Below, in pieces: positions 1-7,204 of a stretch of 40,898 nt of DNA (the first letter of the stretch is position 1; the number at the start of each line of letters is the position of its first letter). This DNA comes from Microtetraspora glauca (GTDB lineage Bacteria > Actinomycetota > Actinomycetes > Streptomycetales > Streptomycetaceae): contig JOFO01000052.1 in assembly GCA_000721275.1 (NCBI GenBank), positions 1 to 40,898 of the forward strand. The letters are read 5' to 3'. Below the pieces are notes generated by a model. It saw nothing but the letters and a program-made list of their open reading frames with translations. It was not told the DNA's origin and searched no databases. Made by a program: the position numbers and the translations under genes.

Positions 1-36
1 GAGTCTCGTGGGCTCGGAGATGTGTATAAGAGACAG
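1..36 (+). other. Nextera sequencing adapter (not genomic)
   Basis: Bases 3-36 match the Illumina Nextera read-2 transposase adapter, and bases 18-36 are the 19-base Tn5 mosaic end (AGATGTGTATAAGAGACAG). The composition changes abruptly to over 75% GC at base 37. Translating across the adapter gives the well-known artefact starts MYKRQ and MCIRDS. This is library-preparation sequence left at a contig end, not a Tn5 insertion in the organism, and nothing before base 37 should be used for gene starts. Confidence 0.98.
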
Positions 37-474
37 CTCCCCGACCGTCCCGCCCGCCCGGTCGAGCCCGAGCCCCGGGAGGAACTGGCCCGCACGGAGG
101 GGGAGTCGGACGCGGTGCCGACCCGCCGGCCCGGCGCCGGGGGCGTCGGCGTACGGCCCCCGGCCGGCGGGGGCGCGGGAGCCCGCGCGCGGACCGCCGC
201 CCCCGGCGCGGACGGCAGCCGGACGCCGGCGCGGTACGGCGGCGGGTCCGGCGGTGCGCCCGCTCCCGAGCCGGAGCCCCGTACGACCCCGCCCCGGCCC
301 GCCCCGGTGCGGCAGCACCCGCCCCGGACCCGCGCCGTGCCGGCGCCCCGCACCGCCGCGCCCCGCCCGGCCGGCGGGCAGGTGCCCGAGATGCGGGAGC
401 TCTGCCGTGAGGCGCGGCGGATCGACGCCCCGATGGGGGCGGCCGAGCTCTGCCGGAGCGCCTACGGCCGCTGA
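37..474 (+). CDS. Hypothetical protein, C-terminal part only
   Basis: An open frame enters from the adapter junction at base 37 and ends at TGA 472-474, so the 5' end is missing and about 145 residues remain. Most of it is a disordered-looking Pro/Gly/Ala/Arg-rich stretch. The last 30 residues differ: they are helical and carry two cysteines (ELCREARRIDAPMG, then ELCRSAYGR), which looks like a small conserved C-terminal module. I do not recognise the family. Such proline-rich proteins in Streptomyces are often membrane-anchored or secreted, but the signal region would lie outside the window. The low-complexity composition keeps all frames open, so the frame choice rests mainly on the conserved-looking C-terminus and its clean stop. 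Confidence 0.55.
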   Translation, partial: LPDRPARPVEPEPREELARTEGESDAVPTRRPGAGGVGVRPPAGGGAGARARTAAPGADGSRTPARYGGGSGGAPAPEPEPRTTPPRPAPVRQHPPRTRAVPAPRTAAPRPAGGQVPEMRELCREARRIDAPMGAAELCRSAYGR

Positions 475-483
475 CGGACCGTC

Positions 484-536
484 GAAGTGGCCCAGGCAGA
501 TGGTCCGTCAATGGACCAGGAGACGCGGGCCACTTC
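484..536. promoter_or_regulatory. Nested inverted repeat upstream of the MFS gene
   Basis: Two inverted repeats share nearly the same centre, at about base 510. The outer arms are perfect 10-mers, GAAGTGGCCC (484-493) and GGGCCACTTC (527-536). The inner arms are perfect 6-mers, TGGTCC (501-506) and GGACCA (513-518). They fill the 79-base gap before the transporter start at 554. They could be a repressor operator for the transporter, or a cruciform-type terminator of the preceding gene. No regulator gene is adjacent. Confidence 0.55.
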
Positions 537-553
537 ACCGTACCGTCGTGTCC

Positions 554-1825
554 ATGGCGAACACCTCCTCGGCGCGCCCCGCCGACGCGACCCCCGCGAC
601 CACCCCGCCCGCCGCGTCCGCGCGGGCGTCCGCGCCCCGCGCCCTGCTCCTCGCCCAGCTCGCCAACTCCGTCGGCGACGGCGCCTTCTACGTCACCTCC
701 GCGCTCTACTTCACGGGCGTCGCCGGACTCTCCGCCGCCCAGGTCGGCGCCGGCCTCGCCGTCGCCTGGGCGGTCGGCTCACCCGCCGGGGTGCCGCTCG
801 GGGCGCTCGCCGACCGGCGCGGCCCGCGCGGCGTCTCCGTCCTCCTCGCGCTCGTCACCGCCGCGGCGGTCGCGTCCTTCCTGCTCACCGACTCCTTCCC
901 GGCCTTCCTGGCCGCCGCCACCCTCTACGCCTGCGCCCAGAGCGGGCTCGCCGCCGCCCGGCAGGCGCTCCTCGCCGGGCTGGTCGCCCCGGCCGACCGC
1001 ACCGCCGTCCTCGCCCGGCTCCAGGCCGTCCTCAACGCCGGCCTCGCCGTCGGCGCGGCCCTCGGAGGCATCGCCCTGCACGCCGGCACGCGCGGCGCCT
1101 ACCACGCCGTCTTCGTGCTCGACGCGGCCGGCTTCCTCTGCTGCGCCCTGCTGCTCGGCCGGCTCCCCACGCCCGCGACCGCCCCGGCCCCGGCCGCCGC
1201 GCGCGGCGGCTCCGGGACGGCCGTGCTCCGCGACCGCCCGTACGCCGCCCTGGCCCTGCTCAACGCGCTGATGCTGCTGCGGCTGCCGGTCCTCAGCCTC
1301 GCCCTGCCGCTGTGGATCACCCAGCGGACGGCGGCGCCCGGCTGGACCGTCTCCGCGCTCTTCGTCCTCAACACCGCGGCCGTCACCCTCTTCCAGGTCC
1401 GGGCCGCCCGCTCGGTCACCGACCTCGGCACCGCCGCGGCGGCCGTCCGGGGCGCGGGCGCCGTCATGTTCGCCGGCTGCGCCGTCTTCGCGGCCACCGC
1501 GCTCCCCGGGCTCGGCGCCGGGCCGGCCGTCGCCGTCCTGGTCCTCGGCGCCGTCCTCATGGTCGTGGGCGAGATGCGGCACGCGGCCGGCTCCTGGCAG
1601 CTGGGCCTCGGCCTGGCGCCCGCCGACCGGATCGGCCAGTACCAGGGCTTCTACGGCGCCGGCGTCCCCGTGGCCCGCGCGCTCGGACCGGTCGTCGTGA
1701 CGACCCTCCTGATCGGCGTCGGACCCGCCGGCTGGCTGCTGCTCGGCGGCGTCTTCGTGCTGGCCGCCGCCGCCACCGGGCCGGTCTCCCGCTGGGCCGC
1801 CCGCACCCGGGGCGCGGACGCCTGA
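554..1825 (+). CDS. MFS transporter
   Basis: A 423-residue major facilitator superfamily permease, probably an exporter of a small molecule or drug. A hydrophilic Ala/Pro/Thr-rich N-terminus of about 30 residues precedes a run of roughly 12 hydrophobic segments. The loop between segments 2 and 3 carries the family motif A-like sequence GALADRRGPR. The length is typical. ATG 554 is chosen because it starts just before the hydrophobic core; GTG 548 is an in-frame alternative. No good Shine-Dalgarno sits at the right distance (AGGAG near 518 is too far), so the message may have a very short leader. The gene ends 4 bp before the convergent serine hydrolase. The palindrome at 484-536 is the obvious candidate control site. 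The substrate cannot be read from the sequence. Confidence 0.88.
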   Translation: MANTSSARPADATPATTPPAASARASAPRALLLAQLANSVGDGAFYVTSALYFTGVAGLSAAQVGAGLAVAWAVGSPAGVPLGALADRRGPRGVSVLLALVTAAAVASFLLTDSFPAFLAAATLYACAQSGLAAARQALLAGLVAPADRTAVLARLQAVLNAGLAVGAALGGIALHAGTRGAYHAVFVLDAAGFLCCALLLGRLPTPATAPAPAAARGGSGTAVLRDRPYAALALLNALMLLRLPVLSLALPLWITQRTAAPGWTVSALFVLNTAAVTLFQVRAARSVTDLGTAAAAVRGAGAVMFAGCAVFAATALPGLGAGPAVAVLVLGAVLMVVGEMRHAAGSWQLGLGLAPADRIGQYQGFYGAGVPVARALGPVVVTTLLIGVGPAGWLLLGGVFVLAAAATGPVSRWAARTRGADA

Positions 1826-1829
1826 CGGC

Positions 1830-2807
1830 TCACGGCGCCCGGTCCTTGTCCCGGGTCAGCAGCGCGAAGCCCGCCCGGTCCACGGAGACCGCCGCCCCCG
1901 CCAGCACCACCGCGCCGGTGCCCGAGGCGCGGTCCAGGCCCAGCCACGAACGGAAGCCGCCCGTCCCGCCGTTGTGCATCGTCACCGTGAGGTCCCGCAC
2001 CCGCAGCGTGATCCACGCCGCGCCGATCCGCGTCCCCGCGCCGAACGGGACGACCGGATCGAGCGCCGCCGTCCCCGGCGCCGTGCCGTCGAGCAGCGCG
2101 GCGGTGAAGCGCGCCATGCTGCCGATGTCCGCCCGGATCCCGCCGGCCGGGCCCAGCGCCTCGCCCGTCCACGGCTCGCGCGGCCGGCCCCGCCGGGTCG
2201 TCCCCGCCACGGCGCCCGGCAGCAGCCCCGCCGGACCCGCCGGGAGGTAGAAGCGGTCGAGCCCGAGCGGTCCGCCGATCCGCCCGGCGACCAGCCGCTC
2301 GTACGACGTCCCCGCGGCGGCGGCCAGCGCGTGCCCGAGCAGCTCGAAGCCGAAGTTCGAGTAGCGGGGCCGGGTCCGGCCCGGCCGCACCGTACGGGCC
2401 TGGTCGACCAGCGCCGCCAGGTCCTCGCCGTACGGATTGGCGCCGTGCCGCCACAGCGCGAACGTCCGCCGCCACGGCCGCGCCGCGGCCGGCAGCCGCG
2501 GCAGCCCCGACCGGTGGGTGGCCAGCGCCCCGAGGGTCACCGCCCCGGCCGGCACGTCCGCCAGCGGCAGCAGCGCCCCGAGCCGCGTGTCCGCCGTCAC
2601 CTCGCCGCGCTCCAGCGCGTCCGCGTACAGCAGCCCCGTGACGCCCTTCGACACCGACCCGATCTCGAAGTCGGCGTCCGGCGCCGCCCCCACCGAGGCC
2701 GTCCGCGCGCCCCCCGGGCCGACCAGGGCCCCCGCCACCGGGAACCCCCCGCCCGTCAGCGCCCGCAGCCGCCCCGCCAACCACTCGTCACCGTGATCCC
2801 CGTCCAT
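1830..2807 (-). CDS. Serine hydrolase, class C beta-lactamase fold
   Basis: A 325-residue serine hydrolase of the beta-lactamase/transpeptidase-like S12 family, which includes penicillin-binding proteins, esterases and D-aminopeptidases. All three catalytic motifs are visible: SVSK with nucleophile Ser51 and Lys54, YSN at 149-151, and HNG at 278-280 in the place of the KTG/HxG motif. There is no signal peptide with the start at ATG 2807, which suggests a cytoplasmic enzyme or an undetected upstream start. It is convergent with the MFS gene and divergent from the sigma-like/CAP fusion, sharing an intergenic region with a CRP-like palindrome. An antibiotic-degrading role is not implied; most genomic members of this family are esterases or peptidases. 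Confidence 0.87.
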   Translation of the reverse strand: MDGDHGDEWLAGRLRALTGGGFPVAGALVGPGGARTASVGAAPDADFEIGSVSKGVTGLLYADALERGEVTADTRLGALLPLADVPAGAVTLGALATHRSGLPRLPAAARPWRRTFALWRHGANPYGEDLAALVDQARTVRPGRTRPRYSNFGFELLGHALAAAAGTSYERLVAGRIGGPLGLDRFYLPAGPAGLLPGAVAGTTRRGRPREPWTGEALGPAGGIRADIGSMARFTAALLDGTAPGTAALDPVVPFGAGTRIGAAWITLRVRDLTVTMHNGGTGGFRSWLGLDRASGTGAVVLAGAAVSVDRAGFALLTRDKDRAP

Positions 2808-2841
2808 GCGGGCCACCCTAGTTCCCGGCCCGGGAAGCGCT

Positions 2842-2855
2842 GTGACCCATGTCAC
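2842..2855. promoter_or_regulatory. CRP-like operator
   Basis: GTGACCCATGTCAC fits the Streptomyces Crp pattern GTG-N6-GNCAC exactly, and with the preceding T resembles the TGTGA-N6-TCAC half-site layout. It lies 35 bp upstream of the minus-strand serine hydrolase and about 95 bp upstream of the plus-strand fusion gene, so it could serve either or both. The assignment rests on pattern match only. Confidence 0.45.
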
Positions 2856-2949
2856 GGATACCGCTTCCGCTCTTTCCGTTATCGCCGTGCCGGGCCCAGG
2901 CTCTCCCAGGCGCATGAAACTCCGGGAACGGCAGAGAAGGACGGACGGC

Positions 2950-4467
2950 GTGCAGCGGACCACAGGCGCGGACGAGATGACGGACTGGATACAGGCGGCG
3001 CGGTACGGCGACCCCTGGGCGTGCGACCAGGTCCTCGGCGCCCACCGGCCGCTCGTGCACGCCCTGGTGTCCCGCGCCCTCGTCTTCCGCCCCTCCGTCG
3101 CCGCCGACCCCGTCGTCCGCGACACCCTGCGGCGCGCCCACGGCACGCTGCACACCCTGCCGCACCCCGGGGCGTTCCGCCCCTGGCTCCTCGCCCTCGC
3201 CGTCGACACCACCCTCGGGCACGCCTCCGCCAGCCTCGACGAGGCCGGCGGCTGGCTCGACGTCCAGGACGCGCTGCTCGCCGCGCTCGGCTCGCTGGAG
3301 GACGAAGGATTGCTGGCGCGGTACGAGACGGCCGCCGCGCTCCAGTGGACGCCGGACGACACCGCCCCGCGGATGGCGACCGCGCGGACCCGGCTCGACG
3401 TCGCCCGGTCCGTCGGCGCCGCGCTGGCCCGCCGCCCCCGCTGCCCCCGGCTCCGGGAGCTGACCGCCGGCTGGGACGGCCGGCCCGGTGCCGGATGGCG
3501 CGACCACCTCGCCGCCCACACGACCACGTGCGCGGCCTGCGCCGGGGTCGTGGTGGCCGCCGCGACGCCCGGGTCTCACCCCGGTCCTGACGTCGAGGGT
3601 CCGTTCACCGGCGCCGGGACCGACGCGCCGACCCTGGCCCACGACCTCGGCGGGATCACCCCGGCCGCCCCCGTCGCCCCCGCGCCGCTGTACGGCGGGC
3701 GGGACGGCCAGCGGGAGATCCTGGAGGCGAACCGCGCCGCCGTCCCCGGCCCCGACACGCCCCTCACCCACGACCCCGACTCCCTGACGGCCACCCCCGC
3801 CACCGTCGCCGCGGCCCCCACCGCCTCCACCCCGCCGTCCGGCCGGACGACCGCATCCGCCACGCCCGACGCCCGGCGCACCCCCACCGCGCGCCCCACC
3901 ACGGCCGCGCCCACCCCGCAGCGCACCCTCGCGAGCCCCGCCGCCCGCCCGCAGAAGCCGACCGCCGCCCCGACCACCGCCCCTGCCCCCGCCCGGACGA
4001 CCGCCCCGGAACCCGCGCGGACGACCGCGGCGCCGACCGCCGGCACCGACCCGGCCCCCGGCGGCGGCAAGCAGGACGACGGCGGCCAGGGATCGGCGGC
4101 CGACCAGGTGCTCTCGCTCGTCAACGCCGAGCGCGCCAAGGCCGGCTGCGGGCCGCTCACCGCGAACGCGACCCTCGCGCGCGCCGCCCAGGGCCACTCC
4201 GCCGACATGGCCGCCCGGGACTTCTTCGACCACACCAACCCGGACGGCGACGGCCCCGGCGAGCGCGTCACCGCCGCCGGATACCCGTGGAGCACCTACG
4301 GCGAGAACATCGCCAAGGGCCAGACGACGGCCGAGCAGGTCATGGAGGCGTGGATGAACAGCCCCGGCCACCGCGCCAACATCCTCAACTGCGACTTCAA
4401 GGAGCTCGGCGTCGGCGTCCACACCGACGGCGGCCCCTACTGGACCCAGGTGTTCGGCGCCCGCTGA
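2950..4467 (+). CDS. Sigma-like / zinc anti-sigma motif / CAP-domain fusion protein
   Basis: A 505-residue protein with three parts. Residues 10-160 resemble a degenerate ECF sigma factor: a region-2-like helical block including FRPWLLALAVD, then a region-4-like helical block. Residues 190-197 (HTTTCAAC) fit the H-x3-C-x2-C motif of zinc-binding anti-sigma domains. Residues 280-380 are a Thr/Pro/Ala-rich linker. Residues 383-505 form a CAP/SCP domain with HSADMA, GENIA and SPGHRANIL, plus Cys400 and Cys481 that could pair. CAP domains are normally extracellular, yet no signal peptide or transmembrane segment is visible. GTG 2950 is chosen because GAGAAGGA (2934-2941) sits 8 bases upstream; ATG 2977 is the alternative. 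The gene is convergent with the LAL regulator. DNA-binding activity is doubtful. Confidence 0.82.
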   Translation: MQRTTGADEMTDWIQAARYGDPWACDQVLGAHRPLVHALVSRALVFRPSVAADPVVRDTLRRAHGTLHTLPHPGAFRPWLLALAVDTTLGHASASLDEAGGWLDVQDALLAALGSLEDEGLLARYETAAALQWTPDDTAPRMATARTRLDVARSVGAALARRPRCPRLRELTAGWDGRPGAGWRDHLAAHTTTCAACAGVVVAAATPGSHPGPDVEGPFTGAGTDAPTLAHDLGGITPAAPVAPAPLYGGRDGQREILEANRAAVPGPDTPLTHDPDSLTATPATVAAAPTASTPPSGRTTASATPDARRTPTARPTTAAPTPQRTLASPAARPQKPTAAPTTAPAPARTTAPEPARTTAAPTAGTDPAPGGGKQDDGGQGSAADQVLSLVNAERAKAGCGPLTANATLARAAQGHSADMAARDFFDHTNPDGDGPGERVTAAGYPWSTYGENIAKGQTTAEQVMEAWMNSPGHRANILNCDFKELGVGVHTDGGPYWTQVFGAR

Positions 4468-4514
4468 CCGAGCGCCACCGCCCGCCCCTCCCGGGCCGTT
4501 GTCCGGCGCGGCCG

Positions 4515-7079
4515 TCACCGCTCGGCCGCCGCCACGAGCGCGGACAGCTCGACCCGGGACCGCAGCTGCAGCCGCGCGTACACCCCCCGCAGATGGTGGT
4601 CGACGGTCCGCGGGCTCAGCGACAGGCGGGCGGCGACCTCCTCGTTGGTGGCGCCCTCCGCGACGAGCCGGGCGATCCGCCGCTGCTGCGGGGTGAGCGC
4701 GGCCAGCGCGGACGGCTCCGGGCGCGGCGTGCCCGGCGCGCCCGTCGCCCGCAGTTCCGCGCGCGCCTGCCGGGCCCAGCCCTCGGCCGCCGCCCGCTCG
4801 AAGGTGACCAGCGCGTCGCGCAGCGGGCCCCGCGCCTCGCCCGGGCGGCGCCGCCGGCGCAGCCAGGTCCCGTACGCGAAGAGGGTCCGGGCCCGCTCGA
4901 AGTCGTTGCCGCCGTCCTCGTGGTGCCGCAGCGCCTCGCCGAACCAGCGGGACGTCTCCTCGCCGTGCCGGGCCAGCAGGGCGCGGCAGCGGGCCAGTTG
5001 GGCCGGGGCCGGCCGGTCCAGCCCGAACGCCGCCCAGCGCGCGTACTCCTCCGTCGCCTCCCGCGCCTCGCCCGCCCGGCCCGCCGCCACCGCCGCCTCC
5101 ACGAAGCAGGGCACGGCCAGCATGCGGAGCGCGAAGTGGCCGCTGTGAGGGCCGGGCCGGACCAGCGGCGCGAGGCGCGCGGCGGCCTGCGCGGGGAGGC
5201 CGGCCGCCGACTCGGCCCGCGCCAGGGCCCATTCGGCGAGCGTCACCGCCTGGGCGAGCCCGTGCGGGCGCCCGATCGCCAGCGCCCGCTCCGCGTGCTC
5301 CCGGACGGACGGCCCGTCGCCGGTCACCGACGCCACCAGGGCCAGCACCGCGTGCTGGTGCGCCGCCGAGTTGAGCTGGCCCGTCGCGCGCGCCGCCCGC
5401 AGGCCCTCCCCGGCGGCGTGCCCGGCCCGGGCGTACCGGCCGGCGCGCAGCTCGGCGTACGCGAGGTGTTCGAGGATCCGGGGAAGCAGGGAGGCCCGTT
5501 CCTCGGCGCGCGCCCGCGCCAGCGCCCTGCCGTGCAGCCGCGCCGCCGCCGTGACGTCCCCGAGCACCAGGGCGGCCGATCCGGCCCGCAGCAGCAGCCG
5601 GGGCTCGTCCCGGTCCGCGCCGACCGCGACGACCGCGGCGAGCGGGCGCCGCGCCCGGTCGGGGCGGACGGTGAGCGCGGCCCGCAGCCCCTCGGCGAAG
5701 GCCCGCTCCGTCCCCGGGCCGGCCGGGGCGAGGTCGAGCGCGGCCAGGCAGGCGTCGACGTCCCCGGCCGCCCAGGCCGCCTCCATCGCGAGGAACCGGG
5801 CGTCGGCCGCCTCGGCGGGCTCCCGGTCCCGCAGCACCTTCGCCGCCTGGAGGAACGCGTCGTGCGCGTCCATCACCGGTCCGCCCGCGAGCGCCGCGAA
5901 ACCACGGGTCAGCAGCGCCCGGCCGCGCGCCGCGACGGAACGCGCCCGGACGGCCGGGGGCGGCCCCAGCCGGTCGGCCCGGTGCCGCTCGTGACGGTCC
6001 GGCAGCCCCGGGTCCCGGCGCCGGACCTCCTCCTTCGGGTACGGGCTCCGCCCGGCGGCCGGGCCGCCGTCCCGGGGCCGGTCCCCGTGGCGGGCCGCCG
6101 CGCGGCGCAGGAACGGGTCGGGGAAGGCGAGCGCGTCACCGTCGCGGTGCAGCAGCCCGGCCGCCACCAGGCCGTCCAGCGCCTCCGTCGGCACCCGCAG
6201 CGACCGGGCGCGGGCCAGGACCGCGCCCACGTCCGTACGGCCGGGGTCCCCGCCCGCCGGCCGGCAGGCGCGCGCCACCACGCCCAGCAGCCGGCGCCCG
6301 TCCGCCGGCAGGGCGCCGAGCAGCCCGCCGTACACCGTGACCAGCACGCCGTCGTCCACCAGCCGCCCCGGCCCGGCGACCGTGCCGGCGAGCACGCCGG
6401 GCGCCAGCCGGCGGACCGTCTCGACGAGGACGCCCGGGTGCCCGGCCGCCTCGTCGAGGAGCCGCTCGGCCACGGCCGGCGCGACGCGCCCCCCGCCCGC
6501 GTCGGCCAGCAGCGCCCGGGCGTCCGCCCGGTCGAGCCGTGACAGCCGGACGACGGGCGCGGCGCCCGGCGCGTCCGCCGCGGGCAGCGGCCGGCCGGGC
6601 GCCGACGCCACCAGCCATCCGAGCCGCGTCGTGCCGCGCGCGGCCGGGGACCGCCAGTGCGCCGTGAACGCGGCCCGCGAGTGCGCGTCCCAGAGCGGGA
6701 AGTCGTCCAGGCAGAGCAGGACGGGACCGGTTCCGGACAGGGAGGCGGCGAGCGCCGCGGCGACGCCGCCGGGACCCCGGGCGAGCCGGGCCGCCCGGCA
6801 GGCCGCCGCACCCGACGGCGCCAGCGCGTCGCACAGCGCCCGCGCGGCGCTCCACGGCACCTGCCGGCGGGGCGCGCCGATCACGTACGCGACGCCGGGG
6901 AAGTCCCGGGCCGCCCGGGCGAGCAGCGCGGAGCGCCCCTCGCCGGGCCCGCCGGTCACGACGACCACCGGCTCGGCCCCGAGGCGGCTCTCCTTCGGGG
7001 CCGACAGCCGGTGGACGGCGGCGAGTTCGGCCTCCCGGCCGTACAGCACGGGCCCGGTTGCGGCGGTCACGCCCGTCAC
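4515..7079 (-). CDS. LuxR-family (LAL-type) transcriptional regulator with AAA ATPase domain
   Basis: About 854 residues with the layout of large ATP-binding LuxR regulators. An N-terminal AAA/NACHT-like ATPase has a Walker A-like loop GGPGEGRS (43-50) and a Walker B VLLCLDD (120-126). A long alpha-helical TPR-like middle follows. A C-terminal LuxR helix-turn-helix includes LTPQQRRIARLVAEGA and SPRTVDHHLRGVYARL. The Walker A lysine is replaced by arginine, so nucleotide binding may be altered. The start is uncertain: GTG 7079 and GTG 7070 are both in frame before VLYGREAEL, and neither has a strong Shine-Dalgarno. It is co-oriented with the cutinase gene upstream but separated by 125 bp filled with hairpins, so they are probably separate transcripts. 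The target genes are unknown. Confidence 0.9.
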   Translation of the reverse strand: MTGVTAATGPVLYGREAELAAVHRLSAPKESRLGAEPVVVVTGGPGEGRSALLARAARDFPGVAYVIGAPRRQVPWSAARALCDALAPSGAAACRAARLARGPGGVAAALAASLSGTGPVLLCLDDFPLWDAHSRAAFTAHWRSPAARGTTRLGWLVASAPGRPLPAADAPGAAPVVRLSRLDRADARALLADAGGGRVAPAVAERLLDEAAGHPGVLVETVRRLAPGVLAGTVAGPGRLVDDGVLVTVYGGLLGALPADGRRLLGVVARACRPAGGDPGRTDVGAVLARARSLRVPTEALDGLVAAGLLHRDGDALAFPDPFLRRAAARHGDRPRDGGPAAGRSPYPKEEVRRRDPGLPDRHERHRADRLGPPPAVRARSVAARGRALLTRGFAALAGGPVMDAHDAFLQAAKVLRDREPAEAADARFLAMEAAWAAGDVDACLAALDLAPAGPGTERAFAEGLRAALTVRPDRARRPLAAVVAVGADRDEPRLLLRAGSAALVLGDVTAAARLHGRALARARAEERASLLPRILEHLAYAELRAGRYARAGHAAGEGLRAARATGQLNSAAHQHAVLALVASVTGDGPSVREHAERALAIGRPHGLAQAVTLAEWALARAESAAGLPAQAAARLAPLVRPGPHSGHFALRMLAVPCFVEAAVAAGRAGEAREATEEYARWAAFGLDRPAPAQLARCRALLARHGEETSRWFGEALRHHEDGGNDFERARTLFAYGTWLRRRRRPGEARGPLRDALVTFERAAAEGWARQARAELRATGAPGTPRPEPSALAALTPQQRRIARLVAEGATNEEVAARLSLSPRTVDHHLRGVYARLQLRSRVELSALVAAAER

Positions 7080-7123
7080 GCTAACCGGCCCGCCGGACGG
7101 CCGGTACCGGTCGGTAAGGGGGT

Positions 7124-7200
7124 CTGGGCCGGAGCCCAGCCCCCCGTGGCCAGGGCTGTGCCCGCGCACAGCGACCGGGTCCGGGACCCGGCCCCGGACC
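7124..7200 (-). terminator. Cluster of three hairpins downstream of the cutinase gene
   Basis: Directly after the minus-strand cutinase stop come GGTCCGGG/CCCGGACC (7178-7185 and 7193-7200, 7-nt loop), CTGTGC/GCACAG (7156-7171, 4-nt loop) and CTGGGC/GCCCAG (7124-7139, 4-nt loop). There is no U-tract, as is usual for Streptomyces terminators. The cluster separates the cutinase from the LAL regulator. Confidence 0.6.
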
Positions 7201-7204
7201 GGCC

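Noticed and set aside
18..36. Tn5 transposon end
   Set aside because: The 19-base mosaic end is part of a full Nextera adapter at the contig edge, with no transposase or target duplication.
1830..2807. True beta-lactamase
   Set aside because: The S12 motifs are common to esterases and peptidases, there is no signal peptide, and no AmpR-like regulator is nearby.
2950..3560. Active ECF sigma factor
   Set aside because: The sigma-like regions are degenerate and fused to a CAP domain through a long linker, so promoter recognition is not supported.
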